NCBI GenBank assembly: GCA_029204225.1
Contig: CM055108.1
Coordinates: 2,882,348 to 2,946,347, forward strand
DNA length: 64,000 bases
Origin: Diphasiastrum complanatum
Lineage: Eukaryota; Streptophyta; Lycopodiopsida; Lycopodiales; Lycopodiaceae
Reading direction: 5' to 3'
Notes under the pieces: model-generated
Told to the model about the DNA's origin: nothing
Databases searched by the model: none
Seen by the model: only the letters and a program-made list of their open reading frames with translations
Shown: positions 11,791-24,600 of the stretch, piece after piece
Position numbering within the stretch: the first letter of the stretch is position 1
How the letters are laid out: every line of letters starts with the position of its first letter
Made by a program: the position numbers and the translations under genes

Positions 11791-12260
11791 ATGTACAGCA
11801 GCAGACGCGTCGCTCATGTGTTTCCTGATTCGAGCTTCTTTTCACAGCTTTCCTCCACCAGAAGTATAAAGAACAGCCTAGGGCTTTGCCATCTCAAGCT
11901 CAGACGCCTCACATTGATTGCGCAGCCTCCATGTAGCAAGAAACATCATCCCCTTTCGTTACCTGTAAATCTATCTGTGCTTTCTTTGCCATATAATTTG
12001 CCTGCAGGTGAAGAGTCCAAGGTTCGAGGCAGGGTTGTGAAGGGGTGTGTGGGTTTTTGTTCTGAAGCAAGCCCGGCCACGGGAGGCTGCACCGCCACCA
12101 TGATAGATGCAACAGCGGGCAGTGTCCGACAGCAGGTTTCACGGCTGTTGAGGGAGTCCTTGCATGTCAGTTTGCAACCGGTGGCAGAATTGGATCCTTC
12201 TGTGGTCGATGTGGAACCCCTGGTGGCAATATGCAATCCAAGATTTGGAGACTATCAATG
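11791..12260 (+). CDS. ArgRS exon 1: targeting extension and start of N domain
   Basis: Codons 1-156 plus two bases. Residues 1-60 are rich in Ser, Arg, Lys and Leu with few acids ([15 protein letters not shown]...), as expected of a mitochondrial or plastid transit peptide. From about 104 the sequence is ArgRS N domain ([17 protein letters not shown]) ending FGDYQ, the conserved motif before CNNAMG. Donor GTAGTT at 12261. The first ATG in this frame after the TC tract is taken as the long-form start; transcript data could move it. Confidence 0.85.
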
Positions 12261-15200
12261 GTAGTTCCAACAAGTCATGCAGTTTATTTTTTGGTTCTTG
12301 CGCTGCATAGGGATTCTTTTGAGTATAGTGCAAAGTCTTGGCTCTAGAACTTTTCTGGATATCAGAATCCGGCCCCAGTTGTAGCCTAAGGGTAAATCCT
12401 GCCCTCAGGCCGGGTTCTTATATCAAGTAAAGTTAAAAAGCTGAGACTTTCCAGTACAAAACAATGTTAAAATTTTATCCTCAGAGTTTTCCTTTTATTG
12501 TCATTATTACAACCCACCCGCCAAGAGTATTACACTGTTGAAGCGCCATTGCGGGATGAGCCAATGGGCTTCATGTCTCTGATACTGCCCTTGACTTCAA
12601 CAAGCTGGGGCTTTTTGGATTTTTAAGTCCGTCAAGATACACTAAGAAATTCAGGGACGTTTTACAGAAAGAGAAGTTACTGTTCTCTGGGAAACTTTGT
12701 GACATGACTGGCTTTGTCTTTGCAGCAACAACGCCATGGGTATCTGGTCAAAAATCAGGGGAAAGCCCTCAAGTTATAGAAATCCAAACTCGATCGGGCA
12801 GGTAATACTCCTCGGGTTTCATTTTGACCATCTCAATTCAAACAGAAGGAAATAAGCTGAAAAGCAAAGTTAAGAACCCTCATAAAAGCATACCTCCAGC
12901 ATTTGGAATTTTACTACGCATATGAGGAAGGTCCACTTTTATGAATATCCATGCAAAGGAAGATAATTATTATGTACACGCTCTTACAAACACCGGCCGA
13001 GATGTCTAATAATCACGTTCATGTATCATTTGGCAATTCTTGTAGGCAATCGTTGCCAATTTGCCAGCATCGACCTTGATCGAATCAGCAACAGTTGCGG
13101 GTCCTGGGTTTGTAAACCTTGTTCTTTCAACAAGTTACATAGCACAGGTAACCTTCATCAACATAGAATTTATGACCATGGCTGCACTTATTTAACCAAT
13201 TATGTGATGAGAGTAGGTATAATCCAAATTTGCCAACTTATTCTATTTTTCAATTCGTTGGGAGATGTTGGTATTTGGAGCAAAAAAACAAACGAATGAT
13301 CATGTAAGTAAATCCAGTAGGACAGCTACTTAGTATTCGAAGTAGGTATATCCAAGAAAAGGTCAATGCAACATGGGGTTTTAAGGAAATTAAAGCCATA
13401 TCTTCGTTATGTCTAGGTACTATCCTAGACATAGTTTAAAAACTATATACTTTTTCCGTATCTGTGGACATGCAATTCTCAATTGAGATATTACAACCTA
13501 TTGATCGTTGTGTGCACATGCTTTTCCATCTAGCTAGCTTTTTTAAGTTGTTTTTGTTTGATCAACCTGACGTGATGACACATAGTATTGCTTAAGTTTC
13601 TATGAGGAAGTAGGTGTAAAGTTCCTGCAGGATCTTACCCGACAAGGATCCAAATTGTGTCTTTGCAGGATCTAACTTGACATGGATCTAAACTGCGTTT
13701 TAGAAACATGAAAGAACTTGACATGCAACTCACCACCTTGCAATAGAGCTCCATCCAAGCTCACCTCTGAGCTTGGGTGAATCTTATAACATCTAAGATG
13801 TATCCTCTAAAGAGTAGCCTTGGCGTGCCATACCACCAAGACCCATCTTTCATTCATACAACACCCATGCTGATTGGCAGGTGTTTCCTCAAATCATGAT
13901 TTGAGTGGAATCGAACAATGATTCCAGGTGAAATGGGACGACCCAATTTGAACTACCAAGAAGTGGGCCATTTTTTAAGCTGATGCTATATGAGCATGAG
14001 GCCCGTTTAAGTTCAGCTTTTTTTTTGGGATGAGAACAGTTGTGCCACGAGGGAAGAGGAGAACGCGAAGAGGCAGAAGAGAAAGGGAGGAGAAGAGGAG
14101 GAAGGGACAGGGAGGATAGTGAAAGGAAGGGGTGGGAGAAGAGGAAAGGAGAAGAAGAAGGAGAAAGGTGGAAGAATGAAAAAGCAGGAGAAAGAAGGAG
14201 GAGAAGAAGGAAGGGGGAAGGTGGAAGAAGGAAAAAGGAGAATAAGAAGAAAAAGGGGCTTGGAGGAGCTAGCTACTAGTATTTAGAGTATCAAATATAC
14301 TTTATCTTGTATAGCTATTAGCCTTAGGTTTGTGCTCTTTCTTCTCCCTTCCTATCTTATTTTAATCTCGAAGTACTAGTTGACTGTCCCTACTCTCTTT
14401 TCCAAGTTTCAAAGTTAGCCACTTGTAGAATTTATTTGGGCTGGATTGAGAGGTTCAACTTGGGATCATTGGGTCATTTGTTTTGCACACACAAGGTGGA
14501 TGTGCAATTATTGCAAGAAGAGCTACATGGCTTATCTTATACGGATATTGGCACATCTATTGATTGTGTGGGGCTATGAGATCACAACTTACCCACTTTG
14601 TTGCACTTGAGATCATTTTCACATTATTAATTGTCTATGTTTCAATATCGGCAATCCATTGATCCCCTAAAAAAATCTCAGCCATAAGCTATTTTTCCAA
14701 TTTTTTTTTTTTTTTTAGTACAATTCTGGGAGGAGAAACGCGTTTCTCAGAAAATGCGTTTTCAGAAACGCGTTTCTGTTAAGCATTGGGCTCAATATCA
14801 TAAGTATTAACTTGATTTCTCAGTGTATTGATGATGTTTGACATCAATCCTTTTTACCTTTGTAGCCTAAAATGCACTAAACATAAAAAATTTCTAAAAT
14901 TGAAATGCTAGACTTTGTCCTGTGCCCCCATTACATTTTCTTTATGAAATCAACCTTGTTCCACTAGAGGTTTGAGAGTAAAACATGGCCGTAAAACTTG
15001 CTAGTTAGCCAAATTGGTGTCGTTTGCTATTGTGGCAATACAATATTTAATGCTCAGTGCAATGACATCAAATATGGATCCATTAGATTTAGGGTGTCTT
15101 GCTCTTTGCAAGTGGACCAGATCCTTAGTGAACATGAGGACTTAGCGTGCATCAAGGTGTAGAAGATGATCTAAACCACTTGTAATTCTAGGAAACATGC

Positions 15201-18200
15201 TGAACAATGAGCAAGCAAAGGCATGAGTGAATTTTAGGATGAACCGTAAATCTCTTTTTGTTCTTTAATGAAGCTCAATTATGCATATAAATTGTGTGCT
15301 TAAATTTGGATGTCAAGAAATTTGTACATAGAAGCCTCCATTAATGCTAACCTGAGTTTAGTGCGTATGACTTCTTGAGAGAGTTTACCCTTTTAATTTA
15401 TGTCACCCATTAGACTATCTTTTTAGTGGATATGAACCAATGAGGGAACAAATTTGTTGACGAGTATTCTTTTTCCTAAATATGCAGAGATTGGATCAAA
15501 TGCTAATTCAAGGAATTGGTAGTTGGGCTCCCGTATTACCTATACAACGGGCACTTGTTGATTTTTCGTCGCCCAATATAGCTAAAGAAATGCATGTTGG
15601 ACATTTGCGGTCCACTATTATTGGTGATTCTCTCGCACGAATGTTAGAATATTGTCACGTAGAAGTTCTTCGCAGAAACCATGTTGGAGATTGGGGAACT
15701 CAGGTTAGTGAGGAATGAAGTAAGTTTATACTTTTTCATGCTAAAACTAGTTAATCAATGCTTCAACTGGGTGTGATTGTTGATAAAGATTACATAATTT
15801 GAGAAGTTGCATTACTGTGCATATGCGATTATAATATATGAGCTTATGGTTTAGAAATGGTCTTTCATTAATTAGTTTGGTGTTGTTTCATTTGTGTGTC
15901 ATCACTAAACTTAATGTGATTTTAAATCATGAATCGCACTGCAGTTTGGGATGCTCATAGAGTATCTTTTTGAGGAGTTTCCAAATTGGGAGGAAATTGG
16001 TGAACAAGCTATTGGAGATCTCCAGGTAATTTGAATGTACACATGAAGGACTCCGTATTTGGTACATAATGAGTCACTAATTTTTTTATTCTTTGAACTT
16101 TAAATTGCTCTACGTTCTTGAGCTTAGACATTGTTGGAACAAACTTCACATTGAATTTTTGTTGGTTAGGGCTTAGAGCTAGGAACTTGGATACATTGTT
16201 TAAGGAAAATATTTATTGGGGAAAAGATAGAAGCTGAGTGATCTCTTAGGCTATGAATCGCATTTATGCATTGACCTCTTGAGATCCATGAAAGTGTATT
16301 TTGTATAAGAATATAAAGTTCCTTAATCCCATTGATGGAAGCCTATAATTATACTATACTAAACACATATTAACCTTGCTACATGTGTAATAGACTTATG
16401 TTGTCATCTTTGAAATTGGGTTTTGCCATGTACACACATGTGGGAAAACTAGCTCATTGTTCCTTCTCTTATTACATCTATGGATGCATTTTGTTTTGGA
16501 ACGCAGCTTTCCAATCGCCTTTCGAAACATTGCATTTTGTTAGGGTCGTTTTGGATCGTGAGGTTCTTTTTTTTTCCCAACTTTTTTAGGTGTCTTGGGG
16601 AAAATTTTTGGGACTGTAGTTGGAGGTAAGGTGTGTTGACGACGTCGTCTGCGGAGTGTGTGTCTTCTCATATCAGTGATCCTACGAGCAACAAGAATCT
16701 GGGTGATACGTCGTCTCACGTCTGTGTCGAGAGTCATCATCAGTCTCACTATCCTTTGAATCTGGACCATGTCGAGAAAAGGAGGAGGTGATTTGGAGCT
16801 GTGTGTCAAGGTGACTAGACTGGACTGGCTGATGTAGATCCTGTCGCAGAAGTAACATCTCTCTGATCATGAGTGCCACACAATGTGGATCATCATATGC
16901 TATGGTTGATCGTAGAGTGATGGGTGCATCTCAAAAAAGACAATGATTTCTTCCTCTGATCTCATAGTATGCTGGACATCTGAATAAGAAGTGCTCGAAC
17001 TCTACCTCGGATAATGAGCACATCGGGCAAATCTGCTCCTCTCGTGGTGTACTCTGAAAGCGTCCAGTCTCAATCATAAGCTGGTGTGATGAGACTTTGA
17101 GCTGACCCAATATAAACCTCAGACCATGCGATAATCTTGAATCCCAATAACGTGGTAGAACTGGTAACCCTACTGCATCCAACTCCAAGAAGTGAGTCCA
17201 CCGACAGAGTTGGGTTTGACCCCAAGGTGGCCCTGCCACACTCGACTCAGATATGCTATGTATAGGAAACGTCTGATGTGGTCATGGGTACCCGATGGAA
17301 GGTTCGTGACAGAAATGCCAAGTGTGTCAAGTAAACGGGAGGCCTGAGAAAACCATGATAACTGGAAGCCCTGCCTATGAAGATGCTGAGATGAGATAAG
17401 CGCTGCCTGTGTATACCTCTGCTCATCCAATGGGAATAATTTGACTCTTTGAATATAGGTGATAAGTCGAAAAATGGCATCAAGCTGAATGGGTGGGATT
17501 GCAAAGTCAGCTAAAATGATTTGATGTGGAACAGACAGCTTAGCCCGTATCATATATATGATAGCATAAGGATTTGCACACGCGAGATACTAGCCCAATC
17601 AGATGAGGAGAGACCTGTACACCATGCGTCTATTGCATATAATGTGGTAGGGGTAACAAGAGTATCAAAAAGCCGACACTTAATCGGGGCATTTCGAATA
17701 AATCTCCGAAACTAGAACCTCTCTAGCTGTACAAGAGAAGCATGTCCCTTTCCAACTCTAGTTGTTGTAGCCTGTCTCATAGCAAATACGGGACCAGTAG
17801 GATGGAGGGAAACCAGAAACAACAACACGGTTAAGTAATGTGGCCAGGATGGGGGGAAGGGTGTTGGCATCATGGAGTAGTAGATCGGACTCAAGATCTT
17901 CAATATCATGTGTATGACAAGATTCCAACTTCTTAATGGCCGTTAGTACCCGAAAAGTGAAAAAGACGAAAAAGCCGACATTGTAGTTTTTACTTGTATT
18001 TTTCACAGTGTCGGTTGACTATGGCTAAATGGTGAAATTGTCGGGTTTTGTAGAGAGAGAAAAACTCGACACTATTTCCAAATTCCATGTATTTTTGTAG
18101 ACTGTAAAAACACTGTTTCAGAGGTGAAAAAGGAGAACTGAGAGTGGTGACGAGAAATAGAAATGGGAGTGTCAGTGGTATACAGGGTGTTGGCATACTT

Positions 18201-21200
18201 GGTCCAAGACTCTAGATCAGATAAGATGAGGGGGGCGGGGGGCACGTGGGATGAACTCACGCCGAAAGGTGCCTGAAGAAGAGCTAAACAGAAGGTTAAC
18301 AAGTCTTCGCTCTTCAGAAATGTCATAAGCACACTTTTTGTGGCGGAGCACTCTATGGTATCGACGACGGGAGGTATGAAGAAGGTGTGGGGTCTCATAA
18401 TGTGCTTGGATGACTTGCAGATGAAGGTGATTACATTAATTATCATACCAGGGCCGGTGAGTGGGGCGATGTGAGGTTGATTTGCGGTGAAAAGGTTTAG
18501 AAGGGAAAGAGAGAGAGGCAGCAGTGTGGAGGGTCAAAGAGACAAAGGTGGCCTGCATGTCTCGAGGACTATCATGAGGGAACTGATAAAGCAAGGAAGT
18601 AAGGGATTCTAGGTAGAGAGGTGTGTGTAGACATGGTCAAATATATATCTTAGAGCATGATCATTGATAGGAGGAGGCGGCGACTGGTGATGAGGAAGTG
18701 TACCAATTTGGAAGGAGAGGAAAGAGTGGTCGGATAGAATGGTAGGAGATATATTGAAGTCAGAAATGAGGGGGATGGTGGAGGGTGATCTCATGAGATA
18801 ATCCACAACGCTGTGACCGCCACTATGAGGGTGACATGTGAAACCTTCAGAAGTGGGCCAACAAGCCAGACAATAATAAATGGATAGCTCATGGCCTCCC
18901 CAAGCTGCAGCAAGTAATCACCATAGGAAGTGACAGGGCCCAATACATCTTCCGAAGTCCTGGTAACTCCCAACTCATCACAATCAAGAGAGCATGGATG
19001 CGAAGGTGATCATCAATTGAGTGAAAATCCACTTGATGAGAGGCTGTCCTGTGTGTGAGTGTGTGTCCGTGCGTATCATTATCATATCATAAGTGGTAGC
19101 AGTGGACTCAAGATCTGTCCTAGGTCTCCTCCTGGGGAAAAATGATGTGATTTGGAGCTGTGGTGCTGGGTGACTTTGCAAATTTGTTTGACAAAAGTCT
19201 TGTCATAATAGGAACATCTCTCGTACCATGAGTGTGACGCAACGCGGATCCTCATATTTGATGAGCGAACGCAGTGTAACCAGCATGTCTCGGAATAAGC
19301 AATTATATCTCCCTCTAATCTTGTAGTATGTGGGGCATCGGAAGATGAAATGCTCCTCAGATCCCACCTCATGTAGAGAGCATAACTATAAATCCTCTCT
19401 TCTCTCAGAATATCCTGGAACCGTCCGTCCTCAATCCCAAGCAAGCGTGAAGAAATATGAAGCTGACCCAGTATGAACCTAAAAAGTGAGTTCGATAATA
19501 GTCAGGTTTGACCCCTAGTTGGCCCTACCAAACTCGGTCCAAATAAGCTCTGTATATAAAATGCCTGATAAATTGGTGCGTACGGAGGTCTATGATAGAG
19601 ATACCAGATGTTTCGAGGAGGTGTGATGCTTGTGAGAACCATGACAACCGATAGCCCTGATAGAGACTGGGAAGAGTTGAGTGCTGCCTGTGTATATCTT
19701 TGCTTAGAAGCCGAGAACAGCTAGAGTCGTTGGATATATGTGACAAGCTTCTCAAGTCGAACAGTTTATGCCTGTCCCCATACTGAATAGAGGACTAGTA
19801 AAAAGCACCCCTAAATGTAGGATGACACTATCTCCAAAGGTTGATCATCAAAGATAAGTACCTGTCGCTGCATGAAATCTTTGGATGTGTTGAAGACCAT
19901 AACTTTGGTCTTTGCAATGGTCACCCCAAACCCCATCTGAGACAAAAGGCATGGAGATAGTCCAACTGCCTCTATAGACCCTCTCTAGTTGAGGAGACTA
20001 GAACCACATCATTTGCATATAGAAGGATGGTCCTGTACCGTGACATTGCTCGATGACCCCGCTCCAGCTCATCTATATACATGCCAAAAAGCGTAGGTGA
20101 AAGAGAGCACCCCATTGCTTCACCCCAATGGTGCTCAAGATATGTGTGTTGAGAAATCCAAATCACATAATCTCTAGATGAGTAAGGCGTGTGAAACCTA
20201 GTCAAAGGCCTTCTTGAAATCCACAAGGCAGCAATACACTCTCTCTCTCCTATGTTTGGCTGCCTCAATAAGAGCTTGAAGTGTGAAGATATGATTTGTC
20301 GTAGAATAGCGGGCCATGAACCTTGCCTGACCCATGGCATATAATCTCCTGCCTCAGTTCTCACTGCTGACTGGAGAATGTTACCTTATAGCTTTGCTAT
20401 GACATGTCCAATCATAATGGTACGATAATTACTAGGATTCATGGGGTCACCATTTTTATGGATGGGATCAATGATATTGGTGGAGTTATGGACTTGGCTT
20501 ATTACATTCGCCGCGTCCATTTACATTTACTTTACTTTATGCATAAGCAGGCCTTGGGTCCTTTTTATTCATTAGTGACACTTAGACTATATGGTTGGCC
20601 TTTGGCCTTATTATTCATTATTAGGCCATTTGGACATATGACTGGAGAGTGGGGGCCTTCTTGGAGGGCGCACTATTATCGCTCCCAGTTGGGCCCTAGC
20701 CACCGGAAGCTTCCTTTTAGGGCTTCCTCTTGGCTATAAGTAGGGAAACTGTGTCATTTGTTATTCAGCTGATGATATTGATCTCTCTCTTTAGTCTCCT
20801 TAATGTCTCTCTTTCTTGCTTTCTAGGGTAAAGTCTTGCTTATGTGCTGCTTTCATAGCTTAAGTCTTGCTTATGTGATGCTTTCATAGCTTAGCTCTAG
20901 ATCAGATGTGGCTCTATTCGTAACTTGGTATCAGAGCACTTTCCTATGCACTACTTTTTAAGATTTAGTAGAGGCTGTTCAGCGCCCTGCTAACCCATCA
21001 CTTTTGTCGATTTTTTCATCAGATTTCCATCGTTTTTTCAGATTTAGTAGAGGCTGACCAGCGCCCTACTAACCCATCACTTTCGTCGATTTTTTTATTA
21101 GATTTCCATCGTTTTTCCAGATTTGGTAGAGGCTGGCCAGCGCTCTACTACCTTGTCACTTTCGTTGATTTTCTCCACCGATTTGTTGCCCATTTCGTGG

Positions 21201-21644
21201 CTTGATTGGAGGCTGTCCAGCGCCCTACTTCATCACCATTTTCAGCGGTTTTCTCCATTTTTTTTCAGGTTATGTGCGGATTTTGGTAGCTACTGCCCAA
21301 CGCCCTACTACCTTGTCACTTTCGTCGATTTTCTCCACCGATTTGCTACCCATTTCGTGGCTTGATTGGATGCTGTCCAGCGCCCTACTTCATCACCATT
21401 TTTAGCGGTTTTCTCCATTTTTTTTTAGGTTATGTGCGGATTTTGGTAGCTACTGCCCAGCGCCCTACTACCTTGCCATCTTCGACGGATTTCTCCACCG
21501 ATTTGCTGTCCATTTTGCTGATTGTTTGGAGGCTATTCAGCACCCTACTTCATCACCATTTTCAGTGGTTTTTCCATCATGTTCCAGGACATTTGTGGAT
21601 CTTACTAGCTGCTGCCCAGCACCCATTTTCAGCTTGGATCTTCA

Positions 21645-21688
<44 letters not shown>

Positions 21689-24600
21689 GCCTCCTATCCA
21701 AAAATCACCCAATTCCGTAATCGTTTGCCAGTCCAAATTGCCAAAATCCTGCAGCTTGTTCATCGCTGCCCCAGCCCTTCCGACTTGTCACTTTCGCCTA
21801 TTATTTTATCCGTTTCCAGCCATCTTTCACAGTTTATCAAAAGGCTCTCCAACGCCCATCCTCAACCACATTTCACGGAATTCCGACTCCGTTTGATATT
21901 CCAATTTGCCATTTCCCTCCTGGCTGTCCAGCGCATTTTTACAGCCTTCATTCTCACTTTTTCCATTTGCTGATTGCTGCTCTTTCTTAGTTGTGATAAT
22001 ATTAAAGACTAATTTGGGGTGATGACAAGAGTCTGCTCCCTCAAGTTTTCGTCTATTCCTTCCACTATCATTATGGCACATTCACCTACCCCGAGTGAAA
22101 CTGTTCAGGAAAACTTATATGATCAGTTTCGGCGCATGGATGAAACCCTTTTTGGCCTCGTTCTTCGCTTCGATACAGTTATGACCGGCTTTCTTACTAT
22201 GCAGTCACATATTGATTCTTTACAGCCACATGGTCCTTGAAAAGCTCCTGTCTTTCCTTCATTTGGGACTCCCCCTTCGTTTGGATTTCCATCTTCTGCT
22301 AGTCAGCCTGGTGGTGGACCGTTCATTCCACCTAACCCACCTCCTGGTTTCTTTCCACGTCCCCCAGTTCCCGAGCCACACTTTGCTCGAGACTTTCGTG
22401 ATAGGGTACAGCTTGCTACCTATTCCGATTCCTCTGATGGGACCTTATTAGAGAATTGGTTTGCTAAGCTTGACACATATTTTCAGATCTACCCTAAGAC
22501 TGATCCTTAGAAGATCCAGTTGGCTGCTTTACACTTAGATGGACGCGCCGCCACGTGGTGGCGAGTTTATCGAGCTGATCCTGATCGGGAAGGGCTCCAT
22601 ACATGGCATACCTTTCGCCGTGATCTCCGTCAGGCTATGATTGATCCTCAGTGGCTCGACCGCCAATGTGATACATTCCGTAGTCTCACTCAGACCAGTG
22701 ACCTTGCTTTTTATACAGATCAGTTTATGGAGCTTTCTTATCTTTTCACAGATCTACCACCCACTGAGCTTATTTCTCGTTACATTGCTGGGCTTCGTGA
22801 TGCCTTACGTTACGATGTTTCTTCCTTCCGTCCTCCCACACTTGTTGAGGCGATGGCTCTTGCCAGTACTTTACAGCACAAGTACTCTGACACCCTTCCT
22901 TCCCGCTTCTCCCGACCTCGTCCTTCTGCTTCATCTTTTCCCGCTATGTCCACCCCTACACCTGCCCCTTCAGTTCCAGCTCCTTGCATTGTCCCTTCGT
23001 CTTTTGTCCTTCGACCCCTCGACCTGCTTTTGTCCGACGTTACACGTCTATAGAGTTCGCTGACCTTCAGGATCCTATATCACACAGTTTGAGCGAGCTG
23101 CCTAATTTACTTGAGATAGTTATTGATCTACCTGAGCTCGTCATTGTATCCCATAGTGAGTCAGAGTCCCATATACAGGTTCCTATTGATGCTGATTCAC
23201 ATATACAGGTGGCGGTTGATATGGTTCTTGATACTGATATATCATGCTATGATACTATTGATGATGCTGTTCCATGCTTTGATATTGTAGTTGAGTACTT
23301 TGACGCTACTCATGTTCCTGAGCGCCATGCTATAGATGTTGTCGCCTATGCTCCTTATTTCGATATTATTCATGGGTCTACGGTTTCAGATGCTTTGGCT
23401 ACTCCAGTAGATCTCCATATGGCATACGGTTATACATTTCATGATGGTCCTATACTCACTAGCTGATTTTGCTGATACCCGTCTAGATGAGTATGCGGTT
23501 CTTCTAGATGCATATTTAGGCCATAACTTATCAGTTGATGCTTCTATTATTATGCCTACGTAGGTTGTTCCATTTGTGGATCATATTATTCTAGATGCGG
23601 GGCGAGAGTATATTGCTTTAGTGGATACAGGCAGTACACATTCATTTATTAGCAGTTACATTTCCACCATGATTCGTGCTACACCTGCTCTTGCTTCCCA
23701 GCCTCTCACTGTTGAGGTTGCTCGTTCCCATTCCTTTCCCAGTTCTCAGATGATTCAAGGCTTGGATTATCGCATTGGCGATTTTTCTGGTCAGGTAGAT
23801 TTCTACATCATTTCTCTGAAGCACTATGACATTTTTTTTGGTGCAGACTGGTTCTCTTCACTTGGTACTGTTGCTGTGGATCTCTCTCAGCAGATACTTT
23901 CCTTTACTCATGCTGGTCAACATCATTCACTTGCTGGTATTGATTCCCAGGGTGACTATCAGTTGGTTACCGGGAAGCAGTTTATGCGTAGCCTGCCAAG
24001 GCAGATGCAGCTCTTTTTTCCATTTAGAGTACATCAATTGCTGCTTCACTTTCACCATCGGTGGGTCCTCTTCCTCAGGTTGCTGCTGCTCCTAGGTTGT
24101 TGCTGTGTGCCTTGTGCCTATGTGCCTTGATTCACCGATATTGTATTCTGTGGTCATTCCTGGTTTCATTGATATTCAAGCCGTATACTTTGGTGCTATG
24201 TCTACTATTGCTTTTGCGCATACCTCAGATAGCCCTCTTGGTTCGGTTGTTGGTGCAGTGTCTTCTCCATTGGTCTCTATATCGTCCGTTATGGCCGATG
24301 TTCCTGCTGATTTCTATGGGGTTCTTCACGGGTCCACGTTTGATGGTTCCCTTGCTATTGGTGATCAGGTTGTATCTTCTGTCGCTTTACTCCATGGATC
24401 TTTGCTTGAGGTTTGTGAATCTCCTCATGATATTTCTACGGTTCTTTACATGATTCATGCATCTTTGGCCCTTACCGTTACACATTTTCCATCAGAGGAT
24501 ATTTGCCAGATGGTCACTATTACTCATCTAGGGTATTTATATGCTGGGATCTTTCTAGATGAGTATACGGGCATCCTTCAGTCTCCTTGTGTTTCTACAT

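Larger units (their letters stand above)
13148..15487 (+). other. ArgRS intron 3, no intact transposon seen
   Basis: 2.3 kb intron holding a short hairpin, a 230-bp purine tract and a palindrome cluster (listed separately). The rest is AT-rich with no gene and no recognised element. Confidence 0.6.

Noticed and set aside
13021-13299. 92-codon open frame over ArgRS exon 3
   Set aside because: Wrong frame; the conserved ArgRS residues are in another frame with proper splice sites.
13409-13434. Hairpin as a transcription terminator
   Set aside because: It lies in a plant nuclear intron; intrinsic terminators do not apply.
14040-14279. Basic/acidic open frame of 79 codons
   Set aside because: Low-complexity translation of a polypurine tract with no start context or homology.
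20960-21620. Regular repeats considered as a CRISPR-like array
   Set aside because: The repeats are imperfect and nested, the spacers are themselves repeated, and they lie in the leader of an LTR element in a plant genome.
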